From Bog-473 sp035483935 (GTDB taxonomy: Bacteria > Actinomycetota > Acidimicrobiia > Acidimicrobiales > RAAP-2), in contig DATHPK010000140.1 in the NCBI GenBank assembly GCA_035483935.1, forward strand, positions 1 to 13,042: a DNA stretch of 13,042 nucleotides, written 5' to 3'. Position numbers and translations under genes: made by a program. Shown here piece after piece: positions 1 through 6,704 of this stretch. Each line of letters begins with the position of its first letter. Position 1 is the first letter of the stretch. The notes under the pieces are model-generated. The model saw only the letters and a program-made list of their open reading frames with translations, was not told the origin of the DNA and ran no database searches.

Positions 1-527
1 CGGTCGGGGAGGGCGCGTCCGAGACGCCGGTGACCGACAACCTGGCAGCCGCCACGGCTCCGTTGCCGCCGACGGCGGTCCTCCAAGGTGCGGGTATCGC
101 TGGCGTGACGGGAGCCGAGGGCGTTGCGAGTGCCGGCGGCGCCGACGCCGAGTGGGCGGCGCGACGGTTCAGCTGGAAGGCGATCGCCGGTACCGCGGCC
201 GTGGTCTTCCTCTTGGCCCTCGGGCTCCTGACGGCGGTGGAGCTGATCGCCAACAAGCCTCTGGCCTCGATCTTCGGCAGCACGGGCAGCGGGCCGACCC
301 TGAAGAACATCTTCACACCGGGGCCGACCGCTTCCACGACGACGACTACGACTCCTCCCGCCTCGACGACGACGTCGACGTCCAGCCCGACCGCTTCGTC
401 GACGACGACGACGACCACGACGACGGCTCCCTCGAGCACGACCACGTCGACGACGACGGGCTCGACAACCACCACGACGAACAACCTCAAATCGACGACG
501 ACGTCGACGACGGCGTCGATACCATGA
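1..527 (+). CDS. Membrane-anchored protein with Thr-rich C-terminal tail (5' partial)
   Basis: I do not recognise this family. The frame is open to the left edge, so the first in-frame GTG at 30 is probably internal and the gene probably starts upstream of the window. Numbering from that GTG, residues 1-45 are an Ala/Gly/Pro-rich linker. Residues about 50-70 form one hydrophobic membrane segment beginning near FSWKAIAGTAAVVFLLALG. After it comes a short conserved-looking stretch (ELIANKPLASIFG) and then about 70 residues made mostly of Thr, Ser and Pro. The tail is encoded by a run of ACG/ACC codons and looks like an extended, possibly O-glycosylated, wall-spanning or linker segment; which side of the membrane it lies on cannot be read. 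No catalytic motif is visible. The gene ends convergent with the enoyl-CoA hydratase-family gene at 605. Confidence 0.6.
   Translation, partial: VGEGASETPVTDNLAAATAPLPPTAVLQGAGIAGVTGAEGVASAGGADAEWAARRFSWKAIAGTAAVVFLLALGLLTAVELIANKPLASIFGSTGSGPTLKNIFTPGPTASTTTTTTPPASTTTSTSSPTASSTTTTTTTTAPSSTTTSTTTGSTTTTTNNLKSTTTSTTASIP
334..520 (+). repeat. Trinucleotide-rich (GAC/ACG) low-complexity tract
   Basis: This tract is dominated by imperfect repetition of the triplet acg/gac, broken by ctc, tcc and gct codons. It encodes the Thr/Ser tail of the protein ending at 527. Another frame through the same bases stays open with an Asp-rich product, which is a by-product of the triplet repeat. Such tracts can change length by slippage. 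Confidence 0.7.
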
Positions 528-549
528 ACGAGGTCAGGAGGCGCGTGCT

Positions 550-583
550 CGCAGGCGTGTGAAGGCGAGCGAGCGTGCCTGCG
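550..583. terminator. Possible bidirectional terminator hairpin between convergent genes
   Basis: CGCAGGC at 550-556 pairs perfectly with GCCTGCG at 577-583, and inner G-U pairs could lengthen the stem around a loop of about 12 nt. It sits between the stop at 527 and the opposing stop at 605. No U-tract follows on either strand, so the assignment rests on position and pairing alone. Confidence 0.35.
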
Positions 584-604
584 TTGCGGTTCAGGCCGTG
601 CGCG

Positions 605-1462
605 CTACCAGCCCTTGAACTCGGCGGGGCGCCGCTCCACGAAGGCGGCGATCCCCTCTTTCATGTCGTCGGTGTAGGTCACGAGCTCCTGACCGATCGC
701 CTCGTCGTAGAGCGAGGTGGCGCGATCGACGTCGAGGGCCCGGTTAGTCAGCCACTTGGACACCCAGATGGCCTTGGTCGGCGCCTTGGCCAGCCGGCCC
801 GCCATCTCTTCGAGGGTCGCCTGGAGCTCAGCGCGGGGCACCAGCCGGGTCGCCAGGCCGATGCGGTGGGCCTCCGCTGAGGGAAGGTCGTCGCCGAAGA
901 AGAAGAGCTCCTTGGCCTTCTGGATCCCCACCAGGCGGGTCAGGATCCAGGCCCCGGCCGCATCGGGGGCGATGCCCCGCCGCACGAAGACCTCGACGAA
1001 CTTGGCCTCCTCGGCCATCACGACGAGGTCGCATGCGAGCGCCAGGTGCATCCCGCCGCCGGCGGCCGTGCCGTTGACGCCGGCGATCACCGGTTTCTCG
1101 CAGTCGAGGATCGACGTGACGACTGCCTGCCAGCCCTCCATGATCATGCGCGCGTTCTCGCCGACCACGGTCTCGGGCGCGCCCTCGGGCCTCGGGCGGG
1201 GCGCACGGCGGCCGCCACGCAGATCGGCGCCCGTGCAGAATGCGTTGTCGCCGGCCCCGGTGATGACCACGGCGCGCACGAACAGGTCCGAAGAGGCGTC
1301 GCGGACCCATTCGGCGATGCGGTCCCGCATGAACTGGGTCAGCGCGTTGCCCGCGTCGGGGCGGTTGATCGTGATCCAACAGACCCCGTCCTCGATCCGC
1401 CGGAGCAGGTCCGTGCCGACCGGGTCGCCGGCCGGGTCGGCGGTCGTGTCGTTCTTGCTCAT
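605..1462 (-). CDS. Enoyl-CoA hydratase/isomerase family protein lacking the hydratase glutamates
   Basis: 285-residue crotonase-fold protein, normal length for the family. The first oxyanion-hole segment is NAFCTGADL (about 73-81) and the second is GVNGTAAGGGMHLALACDL (about 128-146). The two glutamates that drive water addition in classical hydratases are absent: His139 stands where Glu144 of rat mitochondrial hydratase would be, and Phe159 where Glu164 would be. Asp167, in RRGIAPDAAG, sits where PaaG-type and dienoyl-CoA isomerases carry their catalytic Asp. An isomerase or another crotonase reaction on an acyl-CoA is therefore likelier than hydration. The ATG at 1462 has a strong ribosome site (AAGGAGAT) just upstream. 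The gene stands alone on this strand, divergent from rlmN. A 15-20 residue Asp/Gly/Pro-rich leader precedes the fold. Substrate unknown. Confidence 0.88.
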   Translation of the reverse strand: MSKNDTTADPAGDPVGTDLLRRIEDGVCWITINRPDAGNALTQFMRDRIAEWVRDASSDLFVRAVVITGAGDNAFCTGADLRGGRRAPRPRPEGAPETVVGENARMIMEGWQAVVTSILDCEKPVIAGVNGTAAGGGMHLALACDLVVMAEEAKFVEVFVRRGIAPDAAGAWILTRLVGIQKAKELFFFGDDLPSAEAHRIGLATRLVPRAELQATLEEMAGRLAKAPTKAIWVSKWLTNRALDVDRATSLYDEAIGQELVTYTDDMKEGIAAFVERRPAEFKGW

Positions 1463-1489
1463 CGATCTCCTTGCCTCCGTGGCGGAGTG

Positions 1490-1519
1490 ACCGTATCCGA
1501 CGCCCTTGCGCAGTGTCGA
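1490..1519 (-). promoter_or_regulatory. Putative promoter of the 605-1462 gene
   Basis: On the minus strand TCGACA (1514-1519, five of six matches to TTGACA) is followed after 18 bp by TACGGT (1490-1495, fits TAnnnT). Transcription from it would begin near 1483, giving a leader of about 20 nt that includes the AAGGAGAT ribosome site. Seen by eye; the -10 is only a partial match. Confidence 0.42.
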
Positions 1520-1551
1520 TCCCGCGTGCCCCGGGTGGAGGGCTGACCCCG

Positions 1552-1557
1552 TAGCCT
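1552..1557 (+). promoter_or_regulatory. -10-like element of rlmN (leaderless arrangement)
   Basis: TAGCCT (fits TAnnnT) ends 9 nt before the GTG at 1567, so the transcript could begin at or within a few bases of the start codon. No convincing -35 box is visible upstream. Confidence 0.3.
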
Positions 1558-1566
1558 GAGAGGGCT

Positions 1567-2625
1567 GTGCCCACCACGCCCTACGACCTCACGCGCGAGG
1601 AGCTGTCCGCGCTGCTGCCGGGCGAACCGGCGTACCGCGCCCGCCAGGTGTGGGAGGGACTGCACGTGCGCACGCAACGGCCCGAGGAGATGACCGAGCT
1701 CCCGGCGGCGTTGCGCGACGCGCTCGAGGTGGCGCTGCCTCCGGCGCTGAGCGCGGTGTCGACGCGCAGCGCGGACGATGGCGAGACGACGAAGTGGCTC
1801 TGGTCCTTGTCCGACGAGGCGCGCGTCGAGACGGTCCTCATGCGTTACGCCGACCGGGTGACGGTGTGCGTGTCCACGCAGGCGGGCTGCGCCATGGCCT
1901 GCCAGTTCTGCGCCACGGGCCAGGCCGGATTCCAGCGTCACCTCACCACGGGCGAGATCGTCGAACAGGTCGCCGCCGCCATGCGCGCGGCCCGGCCGCG
2001 ACGCCTGTCCAACGTGGTCTTCATGGGGATGGGGGAGCCGCTCGCCAACTACGACCGCGTGTGGGCGGCGGTCGAGCGCCTGCACGCCGAGATGGGGCTT
2101 TCGGCGCGCCATCTGACCCTCTCGACCGTCGGGCTCGTGCCGGGCATCCGGCGGCTCGCGGGCGAGACGCTGCCGGTGAACCTCGCAGTGTCATTGCACG
2201 CCGCCAACGACGAGCTGCGCGACGAGCTCGTCCCCATCAACCGGCGCTACCCGCTGACCGCGCTCGCCGCCGCCTGCGCTGAGTACGTGGCGGCGAGCGG
2301 ACGAAGGCTGTCGATCGAGTGGGCCCTCATCCACGGCGTCAACGACCGTCCGCAGGACGTGGACGAGCTCGCCGACTTTGCGCGGCCGCTCGGCGCCCAC
2401 GTCAACCTCATCCCGCTGAACCCGACGCCCGGGTACGCGGTCGTGGGGTCGTCACCGGGCCGGGTGCGCGGGTTCCGGGACGAACTGACCGCGTGCGGCG
2501 TGAACGCGACGATCCGAGCCACGCGGGGCGCCGACATCGACGCCGCCTGCGGGCAGCTCGCCGCCGCGAGTGCGGGGAGCGCCCGCCAGCCGGTGCGGTT
2601 GGCCCGCGACGGCGACGCGCGGTAG
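1567..2625 (+). CDS. rlmN: 23S rRNA (adenine-2503-C2) methyltransferase RlmN
   Basis: 352-residue radical-SAM enzyme that methylates C2 of A2503 in 23S rRNA; RlmN enzymes in several bacteria also methylate A37 of certain tRNAs. The [4Fe-4S]-binding CxxxCxxC is Cys108-Cys112-Cys115 (CAMACQFCATG). Cys101, seven residues earlier, corresponds to the resolving cysteine (Cys118 of E. coli). Cys328 in GADIDAACGQL corresponds to the methyl-carrying cysteine (Cys355 of E. coli). The SAM-binding GMGEP (154-158) and the SLHAANDELRD segment (209-219) are present, so the enzyme looks fully active. It starts with GTG at 1567 with no clear Shine-Dalgarno; a TAGCCT element ends 9 nt upstream, suggesting a leaderless or near-leaderless transcript. 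The next gene begins 9 bp after its stop. Confidence 0.96.
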   Translation: MPTTPYDLTREELSALLPGEPAYRARQVWEGLHVRTQRPEEMTELPAALRDALEVALPPALSAVSTRSADDGETTKWLWSLSDEARVETVLMRYADRVTVCVSTQAGCAMACQFCATGQAGFQRHLTTGEIVEQVAAAMRAARPRRLSNVVFMGMGEPLANYDRVWAAVERLHAEMGLSARHLTLSTVGLVPGIRRLAGETLPVNLAVSLHAANDELRDELVPINRRYPLTALAAACAEYVAASGRRLSIEWALIHGVNDRPQDVDELADFARPLGAHVNLIPLNPTPGYAVVGSSPGRVRGFRDELTACGVNATIRATRGADIDAACGQLAAASAGSARQPVRLARDGDAR

Positions 2626-2634
2626 AACGCAGCC

Positions 2635-2958
2635 ATGGCCAAAGAGAAGAGCTCGGGCGTCGTGCGCCCCTCGTTGTTCTGGTTCCTGCTCCTCGACGGC
2701 GGGATCGTCGTCCTGCTGCGGCTCGCGTTCAACCGGCCTGCCTACAACCGGGCCCTCGAGGTGTCCGGCAACCGCCTTCCGCCGAGGGAGGTGCTCTATT
2801 CCCTGCTGGCCGCGACGGCTGTGATCCATGTCAGCGAGTCGGTCGCCGCGGGCAGGATGGCCCGCCGGCGCGGGCTGTCCCCGCGCGGCTGGCGTCTGCA
2901 GACGCTCATCGTCGGCTTCCCCTCGCTGCGGGCGCTGCGCCGGGCCACCGCCGCCTGA
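2635..2958 (+). CDS. Small membrane protein resembling TMEM254/DUF4499
   Basis: 107-residue protein with two hydrophobic stretches (about 12-27 and 50-66) and a basic C-terminus. Three features recall the eukaryotic TMEM254 family (DUF4499) as I remember it: SLFWF near the N-terminus (13-17), IHVSES in the second hydrophobic stretch (about 63-68), and a later LQTLIVGFPSL segment (about 88-98) matching an LQTFFFGIxSL-like motif. Human TMEM254 has a similar size and order of motifs. No enzymatic residues are evident and the function is unknown. It begins 9 bp after rlmN and 53 bp before the aldo-keto reductase, so co-transcription with rlmN is likely. TAGAAC lies 6 nt before the ATG and no Shine-Dalgarno is seen. 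The family call is by recall and needs a profile search. Confidence 0.62.
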   Translation: MAKEKSSGVVRPSLFWFLLLDGGIVVLLRLAFNRPAYNRALEVSGNRLPPREVLYSLLAATAVIHVSESVAAGRMARRRGLSPRGWRLQTLIVGFPSLRALRRATAA

Positions 2959-3011
2959 CCTGACCCCCCTCGGGCGCGCGAGAGGCGCCGCCCGCACGGC
3001 AAGCTGGCGCC

Positions 3012-3863
3012 ATGCCAGACACCGACACCGTGACCCCGCTCGCCGGCCGACCCGTCCGCCGCATGGGCTTCGGCGCCATGCAACTGCCCGGGCCGGGCGT
3101 GTTCGGCCCACCCAAGGACCGTGCCACCGCACTCGCCATCCTCCGCCGCGTGGTCGACGCGGGCGTGAACCACATCGACACGGCGCAGTTCTACGGCCCC
3201 GACGTGGCCAACGAGCTGATCCGCGAGGCGTTGTACCCGTACCCAGCCGACCTGGTCCTCGTCTCGAAGGTCGGCGCGCGCCGCGACGACACCGGGCAGT
3301 GGCTAGGGGCGCAGCGCCCCGAGGAGCTCCGCGCCGGGGTGGAGGCCAACCTGGCCTCACTCGGCCTCGATCAGGTCCCCGTGGTCAACCTGCGCCGGCA
3401 TCCCGGGGGCGAGGTGTCCTTCGACGAGCAGCTGGGCGCGATGGTCGCCCTGCGCGACGAGGGGCTCATCGGCGGCATCGGCCTGAGCACCGTGTCGCTC
3501 GACGAGTACCGCCAGGGGACCGGCGCCACGGACATCGCCTGCGTGCAGAACGCGTACAGCGTCGCCGATCGCTCCGATCAGGACGTGTTCGACGCCTGCG
3601 CGGCGGACGGCGTGCCGTACGTGCCGTACTTCCCGCTCGGCTCTGCCTTCCTGCCCGACAAGCCGGTGCTGACCCACCCGGCGGTACTCAGCACGGCGGC
3701 GCGCCTCGGGGTAACGCCGGCCCAGGTGGCGCTGGCCTGGTTGCTGCAGCAGGGGCCGAACGTGCTGCTGATTCCCGGCACCTCTTCTCTCGGGCATTTG
3801 GAGGAGAACCTGAGCGCCGCCGACCTCGTGCTGGACGAACAGGCTCTGGAGGTGTTGGGCTGA
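3012..3863 (+). CDS. pdxI: Aldo/keto reductase, PdxI/YdbC-like (putative pyridoxal reductase)
   Basis: 283-residue single-domain aldo-keto reductase (TIM barrel, NADPH-dependent). The N-terminal run GFGAMQLPGPGVFGPPKDR (19-37), HIDTAQFYGP (54-63), ALYPYPADLVLVSKVGAR (73-90), NLRRHPGG (126-133), CVQNAYS and the C-terminal LIPGTSS closely resemble E. coli YdbC, reported as the pyridoxal reductase PdxI of vitamin B6 salvage. Catalytic Asp56, Tyr61 and Lys86 are present. The usual catalytic His region reads NLRRHPGG with His130 two residues displaced; E. coli YdbC also has NLR there by recall, so this looks like a subfamily trait. The cofactor-binding end (LLIPGTSSLGHLEEN) is intact. Pyridoxal is an inferred substrate; a general aldehyde reductase remains possible. 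No Shine-Dalgarno precedes the ATG. Confidence 0.82.
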   Translation: MPDTDTVTPLAGRPVRRMGFGAMQLPGPGVFGPPKDRATALAILRRVVDAGVNHIDTAQFYGPDVANELIREALYPYPADLVLVSKVGARRDDTGQWLGAQRPEELRAGVEANLASLGLDQVPVVNLRRHPGGEVSFDEQLGAMVALRDEGLIGGIGLSTVSLDEYRQGTGATDIACVQNAYSVADRSDQDVFDACAADGVPYVPYFPLGSAFLPDKPVLTHPAVLSTAARLGVTPAQVALAWLLQQGPNVLLIPGTSSLGHLEENLSAADLVLDEQALEVLG

Positions 3864-3869
3864 GCGCCT

Positions 3870-3884
3870 GAGCCCCGCGGGCTC
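3870..3884 (+). terminator. Hairpin after the aldo-keto reductase gene
   Basis: GAGCCC (3870-3875), loop CGC, GGGCTC (3879-3884) form a perfect 6-bp stem starting 7 nt after the stop codon. A second short hairpin (GGAC/GTCC, 3891-3902) follows, then a moderately T-rich stretch from about 3927. Position suits an intrinsic terminator, but there is no immediate U-run. The rest of the 193-bp gap up to 4057 shows no gene and no clear -35/-10 pair. Confidence 0.38.
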
Positions 3885-4045
3885 CGGGTCGGACGCCCGT
3901 CCTGCCCTGCCGACTCCCTCACACCGTTTGTCGCTTCTGTAGTCCTTGCTACTCCCAGCCGCCCCGAGGCGACGAGCGAACCACATGCCTGCCCGCTGCG
4001 TCATCCCTCACGGCGGGCGCGCCGCGCGCCCGATCGAGCACGTTC

Positions 4046-4052
4046 AGGAGGG
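4046..4052 (+). promoter_or_regulatory. Ribosome binding site deciding the SIMPL gene start
   Basis: AGGAGGG, 4 nt before the ATG at 4057, is a near-perfect Shine-Dalgarno. It selects this ATG over the upstream in-frame ATG at 3946. Confidence 0.75.
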
Positions 4053-4056
4053 CTCC

Positions 4057-4896
4057 ATGTCCGAGGGCAGCGATGTACACACGTCCGAACACACTCCGCC
4101 CGCCTCCACTGGCAATCGGTGGCGCCCCGGCGCCCGGACCGCCATCGTCGCCGTCGTTGCGCTGGGCGCCCTGGTCGTCGGAGGCACCGGGCTCGGGCTC
4201 GCGCTCAGCGCCGGTGCCACGACGCCGGTCGCCACCCCCGCCGGGTGCGGCTCGTCACAGCCGCGCCTGACCGTGCAGGGAACCGGCCAGGCCGACGGCA
4301 CCCCCGACGTCCTCACGGCCGTCTTCGGGTTCAGCAGCTCGGCCGCCAGCGCGACCGCCGCCCTAGCCCAGAACAATGCCGACGTGGACCAGGCGCTCCT
4401 CGCGCTCGCGGGCAAGGGCGTGGCCCAGGCCGACGTCCAGACGACGGGCCTGTCGCTCGCGCCGCAGTACGTCTACCCCAACGGGGTGCCGACGCGGACC
4501 GGCTTCCAGGCCACGAACACGGTGACCGCAACACTGCGTGACACCAAGACCGCCGGCGACGCCATCGACGCCGTGGTGAACGCGTCGGGCGACGCTGCCA
4601 CCATCGACTCGCTGACCTTCTCCTTCGGCGACCCCTCCCAGGTGGAGAACCAGGCGCGCACACATGCGGTCCACCAGGCGGTCGCGCACGCCGGGGCGAT
4701 GGCCGCCGCGGCGGGACGGCGGCTCGGGGCGGTGTGCTCGCTCACGGACGACACCCAGCCGTCGCTGCTCCAGCCCTCTGGCGGTGCGGCGTACGCCGGG
4801 GCAGCGACCAACCAAGCGGCGACGGTGCCCGTCGAGCCGGGGAGCCAGACGGAGACCGACCAGGTGACGATGGTCTACGCGTTGCGAGCGCGCTGA
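4057..4896 (+). CDS. SIMPL-domain (DUF541) protein with N-terminal membrane anchor or signal
   Basis: 279 residues from the ATG at 4057, chosen because AGGAGGG (4046-4052) lies directly upstream; the frame is open further back to 3946 but that stretch lacks a ribosome site. Residues 1-27 are a polar N-terminus ending in Arg, 28-52 a single hydrophobic segment (uncleaved anchor or signal peptide), then an Ala/Thr/Pro linker with Cys64. The SIMPL domain covers about 70-278, starting with LTVQGTGQADGTPDVLTAVFGFS and containing the usual NNADVDQALLAL helix and TTGLSLAPQY strand. Such proteins form beta-rich domains outside the cytoplasm or in the periplasm; the family name comes from a signalling partner of mouse pelle-like kinase, and bacterial roles are poorly known (stress or envelope links). 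An Ala/Gly-rich loop lies at about 240-262. It is convergent with the hydrolase gene. Confidence 0.85.
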   Translation: MSEGSDVHTSEHTPPASTGNRWRPGARTAIVAVVALGALVVGGTGLGLALSAGATTPVATPAGCGSSQPRLTVQGTGQADGTPDVLTAVFGFSSSAASATAALAQNNADVDQALLALAGKGVAQADVQTTGLSLAPQYVYPNGVPTRTGFQATNTVTATLRDTKTAGDAIDAVVNASGDAATIDSLTFSFGDPSQVENQARTHAVHQAVAHAGAMAAAAGRRLGAVCSLTDDTQPSLLQPSGGAAYAGAATNQAATVPVEPGSQTETDQVTMVYALRAR

Positions 4897-4932
4897 ACGC
4901 CGCCCGGCGGTCCGCACCGGGGCCGGTTCAGC
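4892..4932. terminator. Inverted repeat spanning two convergent stop codons
   Basis: GCTGAAC (4892-4898) pairs with GTTCAGC (4926-4932). The stop codon of the SIMPL gene lies in the left arm and that of the hydrolase gene (opposite strand) in the right arm. Smaller GC-rich hairpins lie inside (CCGCC/GGCGG and ACCGG/CCGGT). The tail-to-tail location suggests a shared bidirectional terminator; no U-tract is present. Confidence 0.42.
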
Positions 4933-5806
4933 CCACCAATGCGTCGAACACCTGCGCCAGATGCGAGTGCAGCAGGAAGTGCCCCGACCCCTCCACGACC
5001 TCGAGGCGGCCCGACGGCAGCGCAGCCGCCAGCGCCTCGGCGTGCGACCGGGGCAGCAGGGTGTCGGCGGCGCCCTGGAACACCGTGACCGGTGCGCCCA
5101 CGTCTGCCAGTCCGAATCCCCATTCGTCGGCCAGCACCGCGTAGTCGTCGGCGACCCCGCCGGGACCGTGCCGCGTCGCGTCGCGCATCCCGTCCGCGAC
5201 CTCCGCCGGCGTCATCTTCTCCACGACGGCCCCGTCCTCGGGCGGCAGCGCCCGCAGGAGCATGCCGCGCTCGACGCCTGCCGGCGCCAGGGCCGAGGCC
5301 CGCACCACGAGCGCCGCCAGTCGGCGGCTCCGCCGCGACAGCGGGAACAGGACCTGGTCGAGGCGGAGCCCGAGCTGCCGGGCCGACAGGGGCGGCCACA
5401 GCGGCGCCATGCCGCCCACGGTCGCGCCGCGCACCACGAGCGGGGCCAGCCCCGCCGCCACCGCCAGGGCGAACGGCCCGCCCGCGGACCATCCGAGGAC
5501 CGAGAAGCGGTCGATGCCGAGCGCCGCCACGACGGCGGAGACGTCGGACGCCCAGTCGGCCACGCGGCGGTCGCGGCAGCGGTCCGAGGAGCCGATGCCG
5601 GGCCTGGCCGGCGCCACGATGCGCACGCCCCGTTCCCGCGCCGCCTCGTCGGCGAACGCGATGTCCACCGGCGCGCTGAGGCCGCCGTGGCAGTACAAAA
5701 CGGGAAAGCCGTCCGGGTCGCCGTAGATCGGGCAGTCGATCCGCCGCCCGTCGGGCAGCACGATCAGCCGGTTGTCGCTGCGGGCGCCGCCCGGGTCCTT
5801 ACTCAG
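4928..5806 (-). CDS. Alpha/beta hydrolase
   Basis: Alpha/beta-hydrolase fold protein of 292 residues from the CTG at 5806. The oxyanion HGG is at about 40-42, the nucleophile Ser107 in GWSAGG, the acid Asp248 in FQGAADTLLP and the catalytic His276 in GSGHFLLH, so the triad is complete. A lid region runs from about 128 to 215. No ATG, GTG or TTG lies in a suitable place: the frame is open upstream into the hydratase gene, the first in-frame GTG (5761) has no ribosome site and would cut into the first strand, and CTG at 5806 overlaps the TGA of the preceding gene as CTGA with the purine-rich GGAAGAA just before it. A CTG start by translational coupling is my preferred reading; GTG at 5761 (277 residues) is the alternative. 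It is the last gene of the minus-strand block. Substrate unknown: ester or thioester hydrolysis fits, as does C-C bond hydrolysis. Confidence 0.83.
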   Translation of the reverse strand: MSKDPGGARSDNRLIVLPDGRRIDCPIYGDPDGFPVLYCHGGLSAPVDIAFADEAARERGVRIVAPARPGIGSSDRCRDRRVADWASDVSAVVAALGIDRFSVLGWSAGGPFALAVAAGLAPLVVRGATVGGMAPLWPPLSARQLGLRLDQVLFPLSRRSRRLAALVVRASALAPAGVERGMLLRALPPEDGAVVEKMTPAEVADGMRDATRHGPGGVADDYAVLADEWGFGLADVGAPVTVFQGAADTLLPRSHAEALAAALPSGRLEVVEGSGHFLLHSHLAQVFDALVG

Positions 5807-6615
5807 CGGTTCTTCCAGTTCGGCGCGCGCTTCTCGGCGAACGCCCTGGGTCCCTCTTTGGCGTCCTCGCTGCTGAAGACCTCGCCCGAGAGCTCCGACT
5901 CGATCCGGTAGGCCTCTTTCATGTCGGTGGCCAGCCCGCGCAGCACCGACTCCTTCGTCTTGCGGACGGCGAAGGGACCGTTGGCGGTGATGCGGTGCGC
6001 ATACTCCAGCGCCCGCTCCATCAGGTCGGCTGGCCGGCACACCTCGTTGAGCACGCCCATCTCGAGCGCCCGCTGCGCGGGGATCTGGTCCGCGCACAGC
6101 AGGAACTCCATCGCCGCAGGGAACGGGATCTGGCGGGGCAGCCGCACCGTGGTGCCGCCGCCGGCGAACAACCCGCGCTTGGGCTCCATGACGGCGAACG
6201 TGGCCGTGTCCGCCGCGACCCGGATGTCCGTACCGCCCAGCATTTCCATGCCGCCGGCCACACAGGTGCCGTTCACCGCCGCGATGATCGGCTTGTAGAG
6301 CTTGGTCCCGCGCAGCACCGCCTTGACCCCGTCGTCGAGCCGGTAGCCGCCGAGCTCGTCGGGGTGCTGGCCGTCCTTCATCTTCTGGTGCAGCGCGGTC
6401 ACCTGCGGGATGTAGGTCTTCAGGTCGGCCCCGACGCAGAAGTCCTTGCCGACGCCCGTGACGATCGCCACGTAGGCGTTGTCGTCCTCGCCGAATCGGT
6501 CCCAGGCGCAGCGCAATTCGTAGAAGTGCTCCATGTCCATGGAGTTACGCGCCTCGGGCCGGTTGATGGTGATGGTGACGATGTGGTCGTCACCCGCGAC
6601 GTAGTCGATCGACAT
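5803..6615 (-). CDS. Enoyl-CoA hydratase/isomerase family protein with both catalytic glutamates
   Basis: 270-residue crotonase-fold protein. The first oxyanion segment is GKDFCVGADL (about 56-65) and the second is AAVNGTCVAGGMEMLGGTDI (about 112-131). Glu124 and Glu144 (FAVMEPKRGL) align with Glu144 and Glu164 of rat mitochondrial hydratase, so this one is equipped to add water across a trans-2-enoyl-CoA, unlike the paralogue at 605-1462. The C-terminal KEGPRAFAEKRAPNW motif is typical of the family. A ribosome site (GGGAGCGGAG) precedes the ATG at 6615. It lies 89 bp downstream of the amidohydrolase gene and overlaps the alpha/beta hydrolase gene by 4 nt, so the three are probably one transcript. 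It may act on an acyl-CoA intermediate of the same degradation route; the chain type cannot be told. Confidence 0.92.
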   Translation of the reverse strand: MSIDYVAGDDHIVTITINRPEARNSMDMEHFYELRCAWDRFGEDDNAYVAIVTGVGKDFCVGADLKTYIPQVTALHQKMKDGQHPDELGGYRLDDGVKAVLRGTKLYKPIIAAVNGTCVAGGMEMLGGTDIRVAADTATFAVMEPKRGLFAGGGTTVRLPRQIPFPAAMEFLLCADQIPAQRALEMGVLNEVCRPADLMERALEYAHRITANGPFAVRKTKESVLRGLATDMKEAYRIESELSGEVFSSEDAKEGPRAFAEKRAPNWKNR

Positions 6616-6704
6616 GGGCTCCGCTCCCTCGGGTTTAGGCGTTCGGACAGGTCGGGGTCAGGGGGCGGCCGACGGGTCCGGCCGCACACCGACGCTCAGA
6701 CGGC

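Noticed and set aside
152..562. Asp-rich open frame over the Thr-tail gene
   Set aside because: It is the alternate reading of the acg/gac triplet tract; it has no ribosome site and crosses the real stop into the intergenic hairpin.
2452..3360. Minus-strand open frame spanning the rlmN end, the small membrane gene and the reductase start
   Set aside because: Arg-rich antisense product with no motif; three plus-strand genes with family signatures explain the region.
3946..4056. Upstream start for the SIMPL gene
   Set aside because: The extra 37 residues lack a ribosome site and would push the membrane segment far from the N-terminus; AGGAGGG directly precedes the ATG at 4057.
5807..6097. N-terminal extension of the alpha/beta hydrolase inside the hydratase gene
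   Set aside because: The extra residues are low-complexity Arg/Gly-rich, lie entirely over a well-supported gene on the same strand in another frame, and show no hydrolase homology.
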